Shown here: piece after piece, positions 19,883-31,276 of the stretch
Layout of the letters: each line of letters opens with the position of its first letter
How positions within the stretch are numbered: position 1 is the stretch's first letter
NCBI GenBank assembly: GCA_030374765.1
Contig: JARGXX010000071.1
Coordinates: 2,380,540-2,444,539, forward strand
Reading direction: 5' to 3'
DNA length: 64,000 bases
DNA from: Agarophyton chilense
Lineage: Eukaryota > Rhodophyta > Florideophyceae > Gracilariales > Gracilariaceae
Program-made: the position numbers and the translations under genes
Notes under the pieces: generated by a model
The model's database searches: none
The model's input: the letters and a program-made list of their open reading frames with translations, nothing else
What the model was told of the DNA's origin: nothing

Positions 19883-21268
19883 TTAAAGCTGTAAATCTGT
19901 ATCTCCTCTATTTTTCAAATGTCCAATAACCGCAGTTACATCCTTGTCTCCACGCCCAGAACAGTTTATCACAATTCGTGGAGATCCGTCGAGCGTTGGA
20001 CACAACTTGTCGAGGTAGGCAATGGCATGAGAAGTTTCCAAGGCGGGAATGATACCTTCAACTCGGCTCAGCAACTTGAAACCATCCAGAGCTTCATCGT
20101 CAGTTACGCTGTAATATTCAGCTCGCTTGGTATCGCGAAAGAAACTATGCTCTGGACCAACACCAGGATAGTCCAGACCAGCAGAAATAGAGTGCGCCTC
20201 TGCGGGCATGCCATGCTCATTTTGAAGTTGATAACTCATAGCCCCATGCAAAACACCCAAAGTTCCTTTCGTCAGAGTGGCAGCATGTTCTTCCGTCTGC
20301 AATCCCTTTCCAGCAGCCTCAACACCAATAAGACGAACATCTTTATCCGATCTGAAATCGCTGAAAAGTCCCATGGCATTAGAACCACCACCAACGCATG
20401 CTAGCAATACGTCAGGCTTTCCACCCCATTTTTCCATGGCCTGAGCACGCGTTTCTCGACCTATAACCGCTTGGAAGTCACGCACAATCATGGGATATGG
20501 ATGAGGACCGGCAACACTTCCGACTATGTAATGGGTTTCAATTGGGTATGTTACCCAATCACGGATTGCTTCTGATAGAGCGTCTGTGAGAGTAGCGGTT
20601 CCTGCCGAAACAGGACGAACCTCGGCTCCAAGTAATCGCATACGGAAGACGTTGAGAGCTTGACGTTCCATGTCTTTGGCACCCATGTAAACGATACATT
20701 GCAGTCCAAAGCGAGCGCAAACGGTTGCAGTAGCAACTCCATGCTGGCCAGCACCAGTCTCAGCAATGATACGAGTCTTGCCAAGACGCTTTGCTAATAA
20801 AACCTGGCCAAGGGAATTGTTGATCTTATGGGCGCCAGTATGATTGAGGTCCTCTCTTTTCAAAAAGATCTGTGGTCCACTGCCGTCAGCCCGGGCATAG
20901 CGTGACGTTAGTCGTTCAGCGAAGTACAACGGGCTTGGTCGGCCAACGTAATCACGCAATAGGCCATCAAGTTCTTCATTGAAAGAAGGATCGTTCTTGA
21001 TATTTTCATAGCTAGATTCCAGTTCTTGCAAACATGTCATGAGAGTTTCTGGAACATACTGACCCCCAAAACGACCGAATCTTCCACGTTCATTTGGGAC
21101 GTCTGGATTGAATACCGTGTCAACGATGGATGCGTAATCTATGGCAACCATTCGCGGCGTCGAGAGCTGTGGAAAAGAGTGTTTTGGACGAAACGAGACC
21201 GCATTATTGGCGACACGTAGGGGGGTTTGGACGAGGAAGGAGCTGGTAGAAAATGCGATATGATCCAT
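19883..21268 (-). CDS. trpB: Tryptophan synthase beta subunit, plastid-targeted
   Basis: Catalyses the PLP-dependent condensation of indole with serine, the last step of tryptophan synthesis. 461 aa, with an N-terminal extension of about 45 residues rich in Ser and poor in acids (transit peptide) before the conserved [16 protein letters not shown] lysine Lys148 in HTGAHKINN, catalytic glutamate Glu170 in AETGAGQHG, phosphate-binding GGGSN at 293-297, and the C-terminal CSGRGDKD block are intact. No intron. The alpha-subunit partner is not here; in red algae trpA is commonly plastid-encoded, so the complex would mix nuclear and plastid products (established knowledge of red algal plastid genomes, not seen here). 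Confidence 0.97.
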   Translation of the reverse strand: MDHIAFSTSSFLVQTPLRVANNAVSFRPKHSFPQLSTPRMVAIDYASIVDTVFNPDVPNERGRFGRFGGQYVPETLMTCLQELESSYENIKNDPSFNEELDGLLRDYVGRPSPLYFAERLTSRYARADGSGPQIFLKREDLNHTGAHKINNSLGQVLLAKRLGKTRIIAETGAGQHGVATATVCARFGLQCIVYMGAKDMERQALNVFRMRLLGAEVRPVSAGTATLTDALSEAIRDWVTYPIETHYIVGSVAGPHPYPMIVRDFQAVIGRETRAQAMEKWGGKPDVLLACVGGGSNAMGLFSDFRSDKDVRLIGVEAAGKGLQTEEHAATLTKGTLGVLHGAMSYQLQNEHGMPAEAHSISAGLDYPGVGPEHSFFRDTKRAEYYSVTDDEALDGFKLLSRVEGIIPALETSHAIAYLDKLCPTLDGSPRIVINCSGRGDKDVTAVIGHLKNRGDTDLQL

Positions 21269-22486
21269 GTCTGAACTAAAGGTTGAGAAGATGACACGGA
21301 AAAGTTACTCCAGTCGCTTGGATATTAGTAGCAGAACAAAATGTACCGGTCTTCCTTGTCGAATGCGCTCAAACCTTATTTGATCAGCGCGAAATATATG
21401 CGGTATCGATGATAACCGTACTCCCTTGGTTACAGCTAGAGTGTATCCCTGGGATCGGAAGACTACCGTTTGTAGCTTTCTCCGTAGATCTAGGCTCTAG
21501 AGCTAGGGAGAGAGATTGGGATGTGTTGATCACAATTACTGCAATTTTAATAAAATAAATTAGTTCTCGTGAAAGCGGATAATGTACAGTATGATACTGC
21601 GAAGCCGGGCGCGAATGATCGACTGATTTCTTTGGCTTCATCAACAGAATGCATCTGCAGCACTTACCAAAAGGTACAGTGCAGCGGACGTGCGTTTCGC
21701 CCGTCTGCCGAATGGGATACGCTACACAGAGCAATCGGGTGGTATTGAAGTTCAGGCTACTGCTTGGGTCAGTAAATGCCGATTACATGACGGATGGGTG
21801 GAAAGGAAGTCGTCTCTGGTTTGTTTGGCGGCAACCGTGATATAATTTGAAGGGCCCGGCCGCTAGTCGTTAGTCAGGATGTGCTTTGTGCCGCCACTGT
21901 TAGATGTTGATTATAGTAATTTGAGAACATGGCAATAATCGTCGGTAGTGAAATGCTGTTAAGGATTGTATACAACATAAAGACCAAATCCATCTCTCGT
22001 ACTACATGTAGTAGCCCAGTCAGTTCACCACACTGATCTAAAGTTATCGCCTGTGGTAAAAGAATAAGAGTGTCGTAGGTGGATGAAATTCATGTCAAAC
22101 TCTCGCGATGCGAGTAGATGGCATATTCGCGTTCGTGAAAGAACAAGAAGGGGTGTTATCGCTCGATGGAGAATGTGATTGGAAGTGGACAAGCTTCAAC
22201 ACGGGATGCCATCGAATATGAATGGATCGATACCTCTCCTTCTCAGTTTCGTCCGCTTTTCTACGGATGCGGAAAAACCTTCTTGCCTCTACCTTCCAAT
22301 GCCAATGGAGCCATAAGACACAGTTCTAATTCCGTGATCACATTCATCTTCGCTGTGTCTTAAGTTTTGAGCCTACAAAAGTGTTCTGTTGCACATTACG
22401 CTTCATACTTAACAAGTCCGCGCTGAAATGAAGCTGATCAAGCTGCCCTTCAGCTTTGACCAAACTCATCAAAACTGTGCTTGATA
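21269..22486. other. Intergenic stretch, nothing recognised
   Basis: About 1.2 kb between trpB (upstream side) and the 3' end of the SGNH-like gene on the same strand. Only short open frames; no repeat or RNA recognised. It presumably contains the trpB promoter. Confidence 0.5.
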
Positions 22487-23476
22487 TCAAGTAACGGTCC
22501 CCGTTTCGGTTACCTGACGTTGCCCTTCGAGTTCTTTCTTAATGACATTGCGCAACAAAGTTGCCATAGCCTGGCCACCTTGTTCAGACGGTTCAACACG
22601 GGCAACGTAAAGATTGGTATCCTTGCCATTCATAACGCGATAAAACGGGACGGTGACTACGCGAACGCCCAGAATCTGAAATGTGGAAGCCGCGGCCTCA
22701 TACACACTTTCAATCAATCGCTGCAATCCCTCAGGGTGCGAATTATACCGCAATGCACGTAGAATAAACGAAGCCCAAGATGGTACCAAAGCCTCGTCCG
22801 GAAAATATAGGCCACAAATTACGACCAGGCGCGGACGGCGACCAGACAACATGCGGGTGATGTATTTCTGTACAGCGTAGCCAAACAATGAAACAAGATG
22901 CGAAAAGCCCAGCGAAGAAGCGGTATACGTCTGACACAGCACGGAAAACACTGTGCGTAACGAAGGTCTCAAGGCAACGTCATTGCCGCCAAGACTGACC
23001 ACGACGACGTCGTTCTCGCCGAAATTTTCACTCACAATGCGATCTTGCGGCAGCAATCGCTTGTTGCGCTGTGATACAGTTGTGGCCTCGACAGCGCAGT
23101 TGATGGTGGCGTACTCGGGATAAAGCTTGTTAAGCCAATACGAAACGTCGCGCTTGAGCAACGAGTGGTCGAGAAGGCGTGCGTGTGAGGGGTCTGGATG
23201 GAGTTCTTCGCGAAACGGAAGCCAGTACTTGTTGTCCAGAGTGCTGTCGCCGAGCAACCAGATGATGGGCTTTTCGCCGGAACATTTCGCCAGTTGTTGT
23301 AAGTGGGACGGGGGGTGTCCATAGTAAGTGGTGTAGAAGCTGCGCGTATTTGTGGGCGATGATGAAAGGGGGATTGGGAGATAAGGAGAGGAAGAACTGC
23401 TCATGGCGGTAGCAAAGGTGGGCGCTAATGCGCAGCGAAACAGGTGAGCTGGTGCGAGGTAAGTGACAAATGCCAT
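22487..23476 (-). CDS. SGNH/GDSL-hydrolase-like protein with organelle-type leader
   Basis: 329 aa from the first ATG (23476). The leader (MAFVTYLAPAHLFRCALAPT, then a Ser-rich stretch to about 50) suggests plastid or mitochondrial import. Block I is GDSTLDN (76-82, Ser78 the nucleophile candidate) and block III is SLGGNDVAL (161-169), both as in SGNH esterases. At the block V position, where the family usually has DxxHPS before Gly, this protein reads RVEPSEQGG (293-301): the catalytic His appears replaced by Glu. Either the triad is arranged differently or the protein is not a standard esterase. Substrate unknown. Intronless. Confidence 0.75.
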   Translation of the reverse strand: MAFVTYLAPAHLFRCALAPTFATAMSSSSSPYLPIPLSSSPTNTRSFYTTYYGHPPSHLQQLAKCSGEKPIIWLLGDSTLDNKYWLPFREELHPDPSHARLLDHSLLKRDVSYWLNKLYPEYATINCAVEATTVSQRNKRLLPQDRIVSENFGENDVVVVSLGGNDVALRPSLRTVFSVLCQTYTASSLGFSHLVSLFGYAVQKYITRMLSGRRPRLVVICGLYFPDEALVPSWASFILRALRYNSHPEGLQRLIESVYEAAASTFQILGVRVVTVPFYRVMNGKDTNLYVARVEPSEQGGQAMATLLRNVIKKELEGQRQVTETGTVT

Positions 23477-25734
23477 TGACTCACGTCTGTAGATGAGTGG
23501 AAGCACAGGCGAGGTGAAAGCAGTGACGTGTTCCCGCAGCAAGAGCGTCACGGCTCTAAGTGTGCATCAACAAAGGAATCCCAGGGAAGGTGAGATTCCT
23601 CAGGAGGGGTGGCTTTACGGCTTTAAGGTTGCGATTCCCCCCCCGCCATCTACTATCTCCCAGCTGTGGTTTTTGGAGTGCGTCCAGTCGATGATGTGGG
23701 AGGAAGAGGTTGGCGATGGCAGCAGTGCGCGCAGGTCTTCGAAAGGCCTTTTGTTGGGTGCAGATCTGTTTTTGCAAGTGAAAAAATTCAAATGCATAGC
23801 GAGGCCGGCCTCCAATGTGGCGTGCGCGACGCGTAAGAATAGCTCTCGGATCTGATCCACACATGGGCGGCACCGCCGGCGGTATACAAGTTCGATGGCA
23901 GTTCGCGGAAGGTCAGCGAGGTCCCCGGCTTGCCTTTCTCCTTCACAGCGTCCCCATCACTTGGCTTAAGGCTTACTTCTGGCATGGTCAAACGAATAAG
24001 ATTACCGGTGTTTTTACATCGTAACTCTACAAAATATCTACTCCACCCACCGAATTTAGCATAAACCAGTTGACCGCTACCAATATTTTTGCAAAAGCAA
24101 AAAAAGTTGAGATAAAAGTCTCTCGCTAAAACCGTAATTGATGTATAAGAGATGGCTGCACTCACACCCCAGAATTTTTTTCAAACACCACGATGGTGGT
24201 AGGTTGGTTGTCGGTTAGTCTATGCCTCCTTCACTCGGGAATAAGGGTTTTTATTGTACCAGAAGGCAAAGAATCTATTGTACTGTAATGTCTACACTGT
24301 CCTGTGCCACAAGATAATTATTCCAAAATTTACGAATTAAATATTTGGTGGTCGCAACGCAAAAGTTTACAGTAGTATAGTGCTATTCAATTAATCCTAA
24401 ATCTTAATTTTTCTTTGAAGTATTCATTTTAATGTACACTTGTGTATAGTTGTGAAGACTCACGGGGAATAGAGCGCTGCTGTAATGACTGTCAGCATGC
24501 CGCTCGTCCTGGCCGCGCGGCGCATTTAAGCACGCCGGAGCAGCCGAGACGCGCGTCGCCTATACCGGTATGTCTTTCTCTCTCCCCCACCTCTCCCCTA
24601 CACAGTGTACCGAGTCAACATGTCAATTCTCTCTCCGAGAATCTGCAATTCTTCCAGTCAACGAAAATCTTACTTTCGTCGATATCCTTAAATTTCAGTA
24701 AACAGTACATTTGTCTTCATCTCTTAATATTCGTTACCCGTAGGTATGCCACGTGGTGTATTTGGATGATTTCCGGCATACACCGTGAACTACAATTGTT
24801 TATTTAGCAATTAGCCTAGCTTTTTGCTAATTTAGTATTATTTAGATAAGAGTAAGTGGATAGGGAGGCGCACTTCAAGTGCACCCCCTCTTGGCCACGT
24901 GGCAAGAAGCGCCACCGTAGATCAAGTGGCTGGTGAGATATATATCTTCACCAAGCATGGCCACCTCTGTCACTATTGTAAAAACAAGTACCTACTAGAC
25001 TACTACTTTTACACCTTTTGGTTTCTACAGTCCACCATGATGAAAATCCAGTGTCCAAACGGTTTACAGGATCTACGAGAGGTTTTCATAATCGTCTACC
25101 ATCTTTTTCTCATTGACGGTGGCTAGTAGTTGCTGCTGCCACATTTTAAGGCTATTTTAACACTCCTCCAACAATGTTGGTCGAATCCCGCGCTACCTAG
25201 GTGCTTGAAGTCTTACAATTCTTTTACCATTTTCGTTTATACCACATTTTGATTTCTTGACTTTAAAATTGGTGTTCATCACGTTTAAATTTTTTTAAGA
25301 AGAATTTGAAAATTTATGCGGACCATGAATTGAAATATACACTGTAACAGCCACTTCTGGCTTATTTAATTATCTTAATAGACCAATCATCGGAAAATAC
25401 ATTGAAGAGCGTCACTAAAGCACTTAGTGCACTAGTTGGTGGTATTCCTCCATGCAAAAGACTTGCAAAACCACTGTTTGACAACGTGGAGGAATTTTTT
25501 CGAAAACAAAGAATTATTCAGTGCAATACAAAAAGTAAAAAGACAACAAGTCCTTTGATAGAAACTTGACATAACAATGTTATAAATCCAAAATCAAAAA
25601 CGCCTGGATTCGGTTTGAATATCGTTTTATTAACCCGTGTGTTGCTTGATCGGGTTTATTAAGCAGAGATGGATCGTATGTCGGTATTTATCATCAATTA
25701 CATCTAAAACGAGATAAGAAGACAATTCGACCAA
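23477..25734. other. Intergenic/repeat-like stretch, no gene supported
   Basis: About 2.2 kb that turns AT-rich after 24200. A GC-rich patch at about 24470-24560 followed by a pyrimidine-rich GT...CAG interval looks gene-like but leads to no conserved frame. A 57-codon frame near 25390-25570 is Lys-rich and ends quickly. Probably old transposon debris; nothing can be named. Confidence 0.4.
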
Positions 25735-27757
25735 TTGGGGATGCTATTCTTACAGAATCATGATATCTGCCAACCCCAAGTAAGGGCGAAAGCAACCACC
25801 GTCAAGATGGAGGCCATAGTCTCTTTTCAAAATATTCATGGTATTTTCGGTGATCTCAAAACCAACATTACTATTTCGAAAACTATTGAAAATTCACACG
25901 ATCGAAATCTAGGAGATACAGAGTCTCCGGTTCTTGAAGGCCTAGGTTTTTATTACCTACCGAAACCTGTTGGTATAGCTGCGCAGAAAACCGTTGGTGG
26001 AGGCTTTTGTGGTAGAGATGGGTCTTCAAACTCGGAAAAAGAGCAAAACCGACGACCATTTAGTAAGGAAAAGAAGAAACCCAAAAAGGCAAACGGATAG
26101 GTGCACCGGTCGGACACTGAATCTTTGAGCTCGGAAACCGAATCAGGTTGGTCAACGGATGAAAGCGGAAAATATTCATGGAAACGCATGAAGAATTCTC
26201 GTCGTAAGAAGAGTAAAAATAACTGCAAATGTAAGACCAAACGGTATGATTCGTCGGAGTTAGATTTCGACAGCGATTCCGACCTACAGGTGATCTTTCC
26301 TTTGAACAACCTTTTTAAAAGAGTATTCTCCGAGAAACCTCCTTGATATACTCAGATATTTTGCTCTCTAAGTTTATAAAAGAGGTTGCTCAAAAGATAA
26401 CTAAGCATCACCGGAAGCGTTGTTTCCAGATGAGAGATACCCGTTTTTCGGGAGATGAACCCATCCTTATCATAGACTTCTTTCAGAGGTTCAAGATAGA
26501 TTGTGACCAAAACAGGTCTTCAGAAGATGCCGCGATGTGGCTATTTCAGTTTTACCTCAAAAACTAGACCGGTGACATGTTACACAGCCGTGTACAGGGC
26601 TACACCATGGCAGTGGATGTCTTACAATCACCTCTGGGGTATGCTACTGTCTTGTCTTGGCAGAGTGGTGACGCTCAACCGTAAGGAGCGTGGTGACGCT
26701 CAACCTTAGAAGGTAGACGTAATAAACCTCGATGGTAACAGGACACCGTGAAACCCCGCAGGGGCAAACGGCGGGGCAACTAGCCTATACCGTGTATGTT
26801 AACGATGGTAGGCGTCGACGCGCGGGAAAACCTGTGTGGTAGTTGACAAACGATGAACCAAAAGGTATAGTCGTGACCCAAGTGGTGCCTGTCTTTATCA
26901 GATTAGGATGGGAGAGGTGCAGTTCCCTATATGCAGTGGACTGCACTCTCCAGAGCACCCGGTAGGTGCCAGCAAGGCACGGTCTCTGACCTAGTGTCAG
27001 AGACCTGGCCAGCACTGGCTACAGTGCCAGGTGGCCACGCCACTACTGTACTAAAATAAAGATAATTACAATTACAATTACTAAAAGTTACTCAACCAGA
27101 AGGTGCATGTCAGTACTAGACGTGGCTGACAACACCTAGATGGTAGCCCGCCCGGAGCTGCATGGCCGATGATCCCTAGCATCCATCACCTACAAGGTCA
27201 GTGTAGTATATTGACAACCTCAAAGGCCAGTCTTCCGCCACTATACGACAGTGGATGATAAACAGACAGAAATTATGACTACATACACACAGCTGGTGAT
27301 ATTCTTATGAAAACCTATGCAACCGATGAGGTGATTCAAGAAGCCTACTCTGAGGTGCTCACACACCGTCGGCGAGTAGTACAAACCGAATTAGATTATG
27401 GAAGCTCATTCTGAGAGACGGCGTACCCATGCGGTAGCGTTTTTACTACGACAAGGTTGACGTCAATTTATGCTAGACAAACCAGTAATGTCTCAGGTAT
27501 GGAATTACCTTTGTACAAACCATAAGGAGGCTTACAACGCCCTGGCGCGTATTGCACAGGACATATGGGATATGATACGAACAGTAAAGAAGAGTTTGGC
27601 TCCCACATCGAAAAAAATAAAGGATAAACCGAAACGGTCAGATTTTGGCATCGAAGAAACATTTACGACCGATGATGGATCAGCTGGACACACATTTTAT
27701 AGGTCAGCGATTCATCTGATTAACACCTCTCAAGTCGGGTAATATTCGCTTCCCACC
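25735..27757 (+). pseudogene. Relic of a second Gypsy gag gene, + orientation
   Basis: Broken frames whose translation resembles the gag of the Gypsy element at 27758-37877 but on the opposite strand. Three matching blocks in order: a basic Ser/Lys-rich segment (26100-26250); a block at about 26410-26620 containing DQNRSSEDAAMWLFQF (compare DQNGVHEGAALYLFQF in the other gag); and a block at about 27290-27360 with KTYATDEVIQEAYSEV (compare ETYAADDVIMDAHKEV), then a Lys-rich continuation to about 27740. Many stops and frame changes. About 600 bp between the second and third block has no counterpart and is probably a later insertion. The relic ends where the other element's LTR begins. Confidence 0.65.
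26981..27005. repeat. Perfect 10-bp hairpin within the insertion in the gag relic
   Basis: GGTCTCTGAC, 5-nt loop, GTCAGAGACC. Next to it (27006-27035) are overlapping CTGGCCA/TGGCCA inverted motifs. It lies in the roughly 600-bp segment that interrupts the gag relic. Confidence 0.6.
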
Positions 27758-28202
27758 TGTAACGCAATGACTGGTAGGTCAGCGTACTGGTCTCAACCTG
27801 CGGTTGCGTGGTAGAGCGAGTCCTAAGGTTTGTATCCTTGACAGCGGCACTCTCAGAGTACTTGGTGCAATGGGCTGAAGTTTACTGCGTAATCCTACAG
27901 GTTGGAGCTACGAAAACGATGGCTTGAAGACCAATTGGTGGAACTAATGTACCTTAGGGGGTAACTTAGTATCCTAACGGTGCCTCCCTGATTCTAAGGG
28001 AGAAGCGTCACTCCGGCCAAGTAAATATTGAAGGAGAGGCGCTGGAATCTCCCTGGCACTGTAAAGCTATCCTATTATAAAAAATACAATTCTCAATTAT
28101 CTAAATTTGTCCAGCGAAGGTCGGCCAGTCCACTTGGCGTCTGCAAGATATCTCAGGCTCCGGCGGCTTAAAAAGCTCAACCGTTATACTTGCTCATTCA
28201 CA
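27758..28202 (-). repeat. 3' LTR of the Gypsy element
   Basis: 445 bp, TG...CA on both strands, about 80-85% similar by eye to 37432-37877, with the AT-rich middle section most diverged. Confidence 0.85.
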
Positions 28203-28714
28203 TATCTCCCTACTTAGGATTCGACCGTCATGGCGAAGTCCAAATTGCCTCACACCTTCCTGACGGTCTGCGTCTAATTGGAACTATAGGCGAACCTCTA
28301 CTCTTGCCATCGGGGCTGGAAAGTCGTGATCCTCAGCGTCTTAATGGCCTGGACACGAGCGGTGCCGTGTTCGATACGTCGGCGTCTTATGACCAATCCG
28401 GGGGTTAGTTGCTCTCGTTACCAGTGGGCGCGACGGGGCGTCGCATGGCCACCGTCCTCGGTGGTACCAGTGCGTATGAGCTGAGCCTTGGCGTCAGGTT
28501 GGCAATTAATTCACCTAAGGTACTGTACGCGCACCAAGGGGGGGTCCTTGCCGCTTTTTTTATCCTTAGCTATTCCTTTGGCGACCCTACGCGCGTCGTC
28601 CGTCATCAACCACGCCGCGCGCTTCGTCCATTCGGGGTCACGTCGGTCATTCTGCCGGATTCGGTTTAATCTTCCCTTCTTCCCGTCGTGCTATTCCTCC
28701 ATTGGTCGCGTGCG

Positions 28715-30877
28715 ATGCCGTACTCGCCTTATAAACCCGTCGGATACGTCACTCTCCCTCCGGACTTTTTCGCTTCCGTCGGTTCCCCTATCCATTTCCC
28801 GGTGGACCAACCTGTAGGAAGCGGTTCCATGGCTTCGAACAACCAAGCGGGGAGTTTCTCGGGATACAAAATGGATTATGAGCGCCCCAAAGCGCGCTGT
28901 GACCATATCATGGGACGAAATTTGCGGGCCGTGCGTCTTGCCATTCTGCCATCCTCTTTGGAAGAATACCAGAGGTTTTGTCATGTGTATCTCGATTCCC
29001 GGAGTTTAGCTTAGATCACCGATTTCCGGAGGGGCAGTAAGGACGCGCGCAACGTCTCGTGGTATAACCTTTGGTTGCCATGTCCTGTGATTCCGTGTTC
29101 GGCGACGTTCTGTCGCACCCTCATCCAAGCGAACATGCCGTACGTTCGTTGTGAGTAGGAAGCCTAGTACCAGTTCAGGGTGAAAAAACTCCTCTCAGGC
29201 CTGTACGAGGACTTCAGTTCGCCTCAGATCAGATTTCCTCCGACGGGTTACAACCTCTTGGCGCTCATGTGCTTCAGACCGCCTTACGACGACCGGTTTT
29301 GGATGTCCAATAGGGTCTATTGAAACGAGATGCATGACCTCGATGTTCGTTTGCGTCAATCCCTGGAGTTTTTCTTCTGTTGGCACCAGGTGGAGTTTCA
29401 CGACATGAACGCAGACAAACGTCCTCCGTTATGTCTCTCGCTTCCCCGCGTCGATGACAACCAATGGGCCCTGTACTGGCGTATCGTCCTGCTCATTTTA
29501 GTTCCCACGCCGTCCGTAGTGGCGTACCACTCGTCACAACTCATGATCGATGACAATGACCGAAACTACTGGTTATCCTGGCAGGTACTCTCCTTTGAGT
29601 TCGGCGTGAAGTCCCTTATGGACCTCCTGGATACCCCGAAGTACGAAGTCCGTGGTAATGTCCGTTCGGATGATTGGAGGGTATGGCACGAAGAGCACAT
29701 ACCCGGTCCTCGAGGTCGTCTAGTCCCGTGTCCGGACATCATGGTCGGTTTGCTGAGGAACCTGGGCATCCATAATATCGTTCGAGGGGCCCAGTTAGCC
29801 GTCCAGGAGGCCGTGGCCCTTTTGGATCATGTACTACAAGTAGAGGGGAGCAAGACTCCCGGGTTTCTTTTGTATGACCACGATACCGACTCGTTCACGC
29901 CAATTCCGCTACATCCACAGGGTCGGGATGAAACTCGTGTCGATCTCTCCAAGCCTTTGAAGAATCAACCATCGGACATTCCTAGGTGTCATGTGCCTCA
30001 GTCTTATCCGAACTCCATCGGTTTCGATACCCTGTGCTTCGAGCCTGACTTGGAAGCCAAGCCGTTGGTTCCTGCTGGTATGTCCGATGGAGAATACTTC
30101 GGTGGAAACCCCTTCATCTTTCCCGTGTAGGGCCTCAATCCTACGGTCGAGTCCGCTGTTGTGTTGCCGACCACTTTCCCTCCTCCAGTTTGTCCAGGCG
30201 CTGCTCCTCACGATGAACTCTCATATGAGCCACCGGTCGCTCAAGTGTACATCCCCCACGGCGAGTTTACTGTCGAAGCCGAAAGCCCTGTTCGTGATGC
30301 GATGGATCAGAAGTCCCCTGTGGGCGTAAACATCGCTCCGTCCTCTCCATCGTCTCATTTTCCCGCTTCGGTCACGACTGCAGCCAAGGATTTTCGTCAT
30401 GTCTGCCGTACTGTTGGTATTACTGCCTCTATTGACATTGCGAGAGTCCTGAAGGAAGCTTGCTCCTGGGTGCGTCACTTGGCGCGCTACGCCGCGGTTG
30501 TTCAACAGGGTCAGGATCTGAAGACCTCTATGGTCAAGCTCCTGCTGCAGAATGCACAAATGATGTCCCAGAGGGTTACTGCAGACATAGATGCCCAGTT
30601 TGGTCTGAATTTGAGCTACCGGGAGGCGTCTGAGGGTGACAATAGTTCTTCAGGTGAATCTCCGCCGAAGAAGCGTGCTGCAATCGCTGGTGCCCGTCCT
30701 ATTGGTACAGTGGGACCCTTAGTTGCCCGTAGCCCTTCTTTCGTTGCTGCAGGTTCCAACGAGGGCGGCGGAGTTACTCTTGCGCCGCCTCAGTCAGTCC
30801 TGTTGGTGTTCGGAGCGCTTTTGCGAACCTTGACGTCATGGCAAGGGCTGTTCTGCCCCTGCTGTCAAATCAAATAA
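28715..30877 (+). pseudogene. Antisense accessory frame of the Gypsy element, unknown function
   Basis: On + a single phase remains protein-like for about 720 codons from ATG 28715 to the TAA at 30877, broken by TAG at 29012, two close TAGs near 29156-29167, TGA at 29321 and TAG at 30128; the same phase can be followed weakly back to 28190. The longest clean part (29330-30127) is Trp/Pro/Asp-rich and globular-looking, and the final part (30161-30874) has a helical stretch, then PPKKRAA (nuclear-signal-like) and a Pro/Gly tail. AATAAA overlaps the stop codon. No family is recognised. It runs opposite to gag-pol and converges on the integrase end, 400 bp away. Confidence 0.55.
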
Positions 30878-31276
30878 AGTAATGCTTGTGCGATCCCAAA
30901 GTTTCTCCTGTATTCTTCCAATTTGTGTGCCCCGAGACGGCGTTCGAACCTTGAGAGCTTCTCAGGTCTTCCTCAGGTGTCGCTTGAGGACTGAAGTTGT
31001 TCTCTGATTCGGGTGCTACGGCGAACCGTCGTGTCTGAAGGCGTATCGAGAGCGTTTTGGGAGACGTTTTGGTATTATTCGGGCGAATGGTTGCCCCCCC
31101 TGAAGGCTGCGCTCTATGCTTCTGATTTTGCGCCAATATCGGGCGATAAAATTAGCCGGAATGGTCTAAGGATGTTGCCAAGTGTTTTTTTCAGGAGAGT
31201 ATCCTAACCAACGGAGGCGATTGCGCATTTTCCCATCTTCTCCTCGACCGGCGGAGATAATTCGTTCAAGATTGTA

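Noticed and set aside
24470-24615. GC-rich patch followed by a GT...CAG interval, possible first exon and intron
   Set aside because: The interval would be about 44 nt, shorter than the other introns here, and no conserved frame follows.
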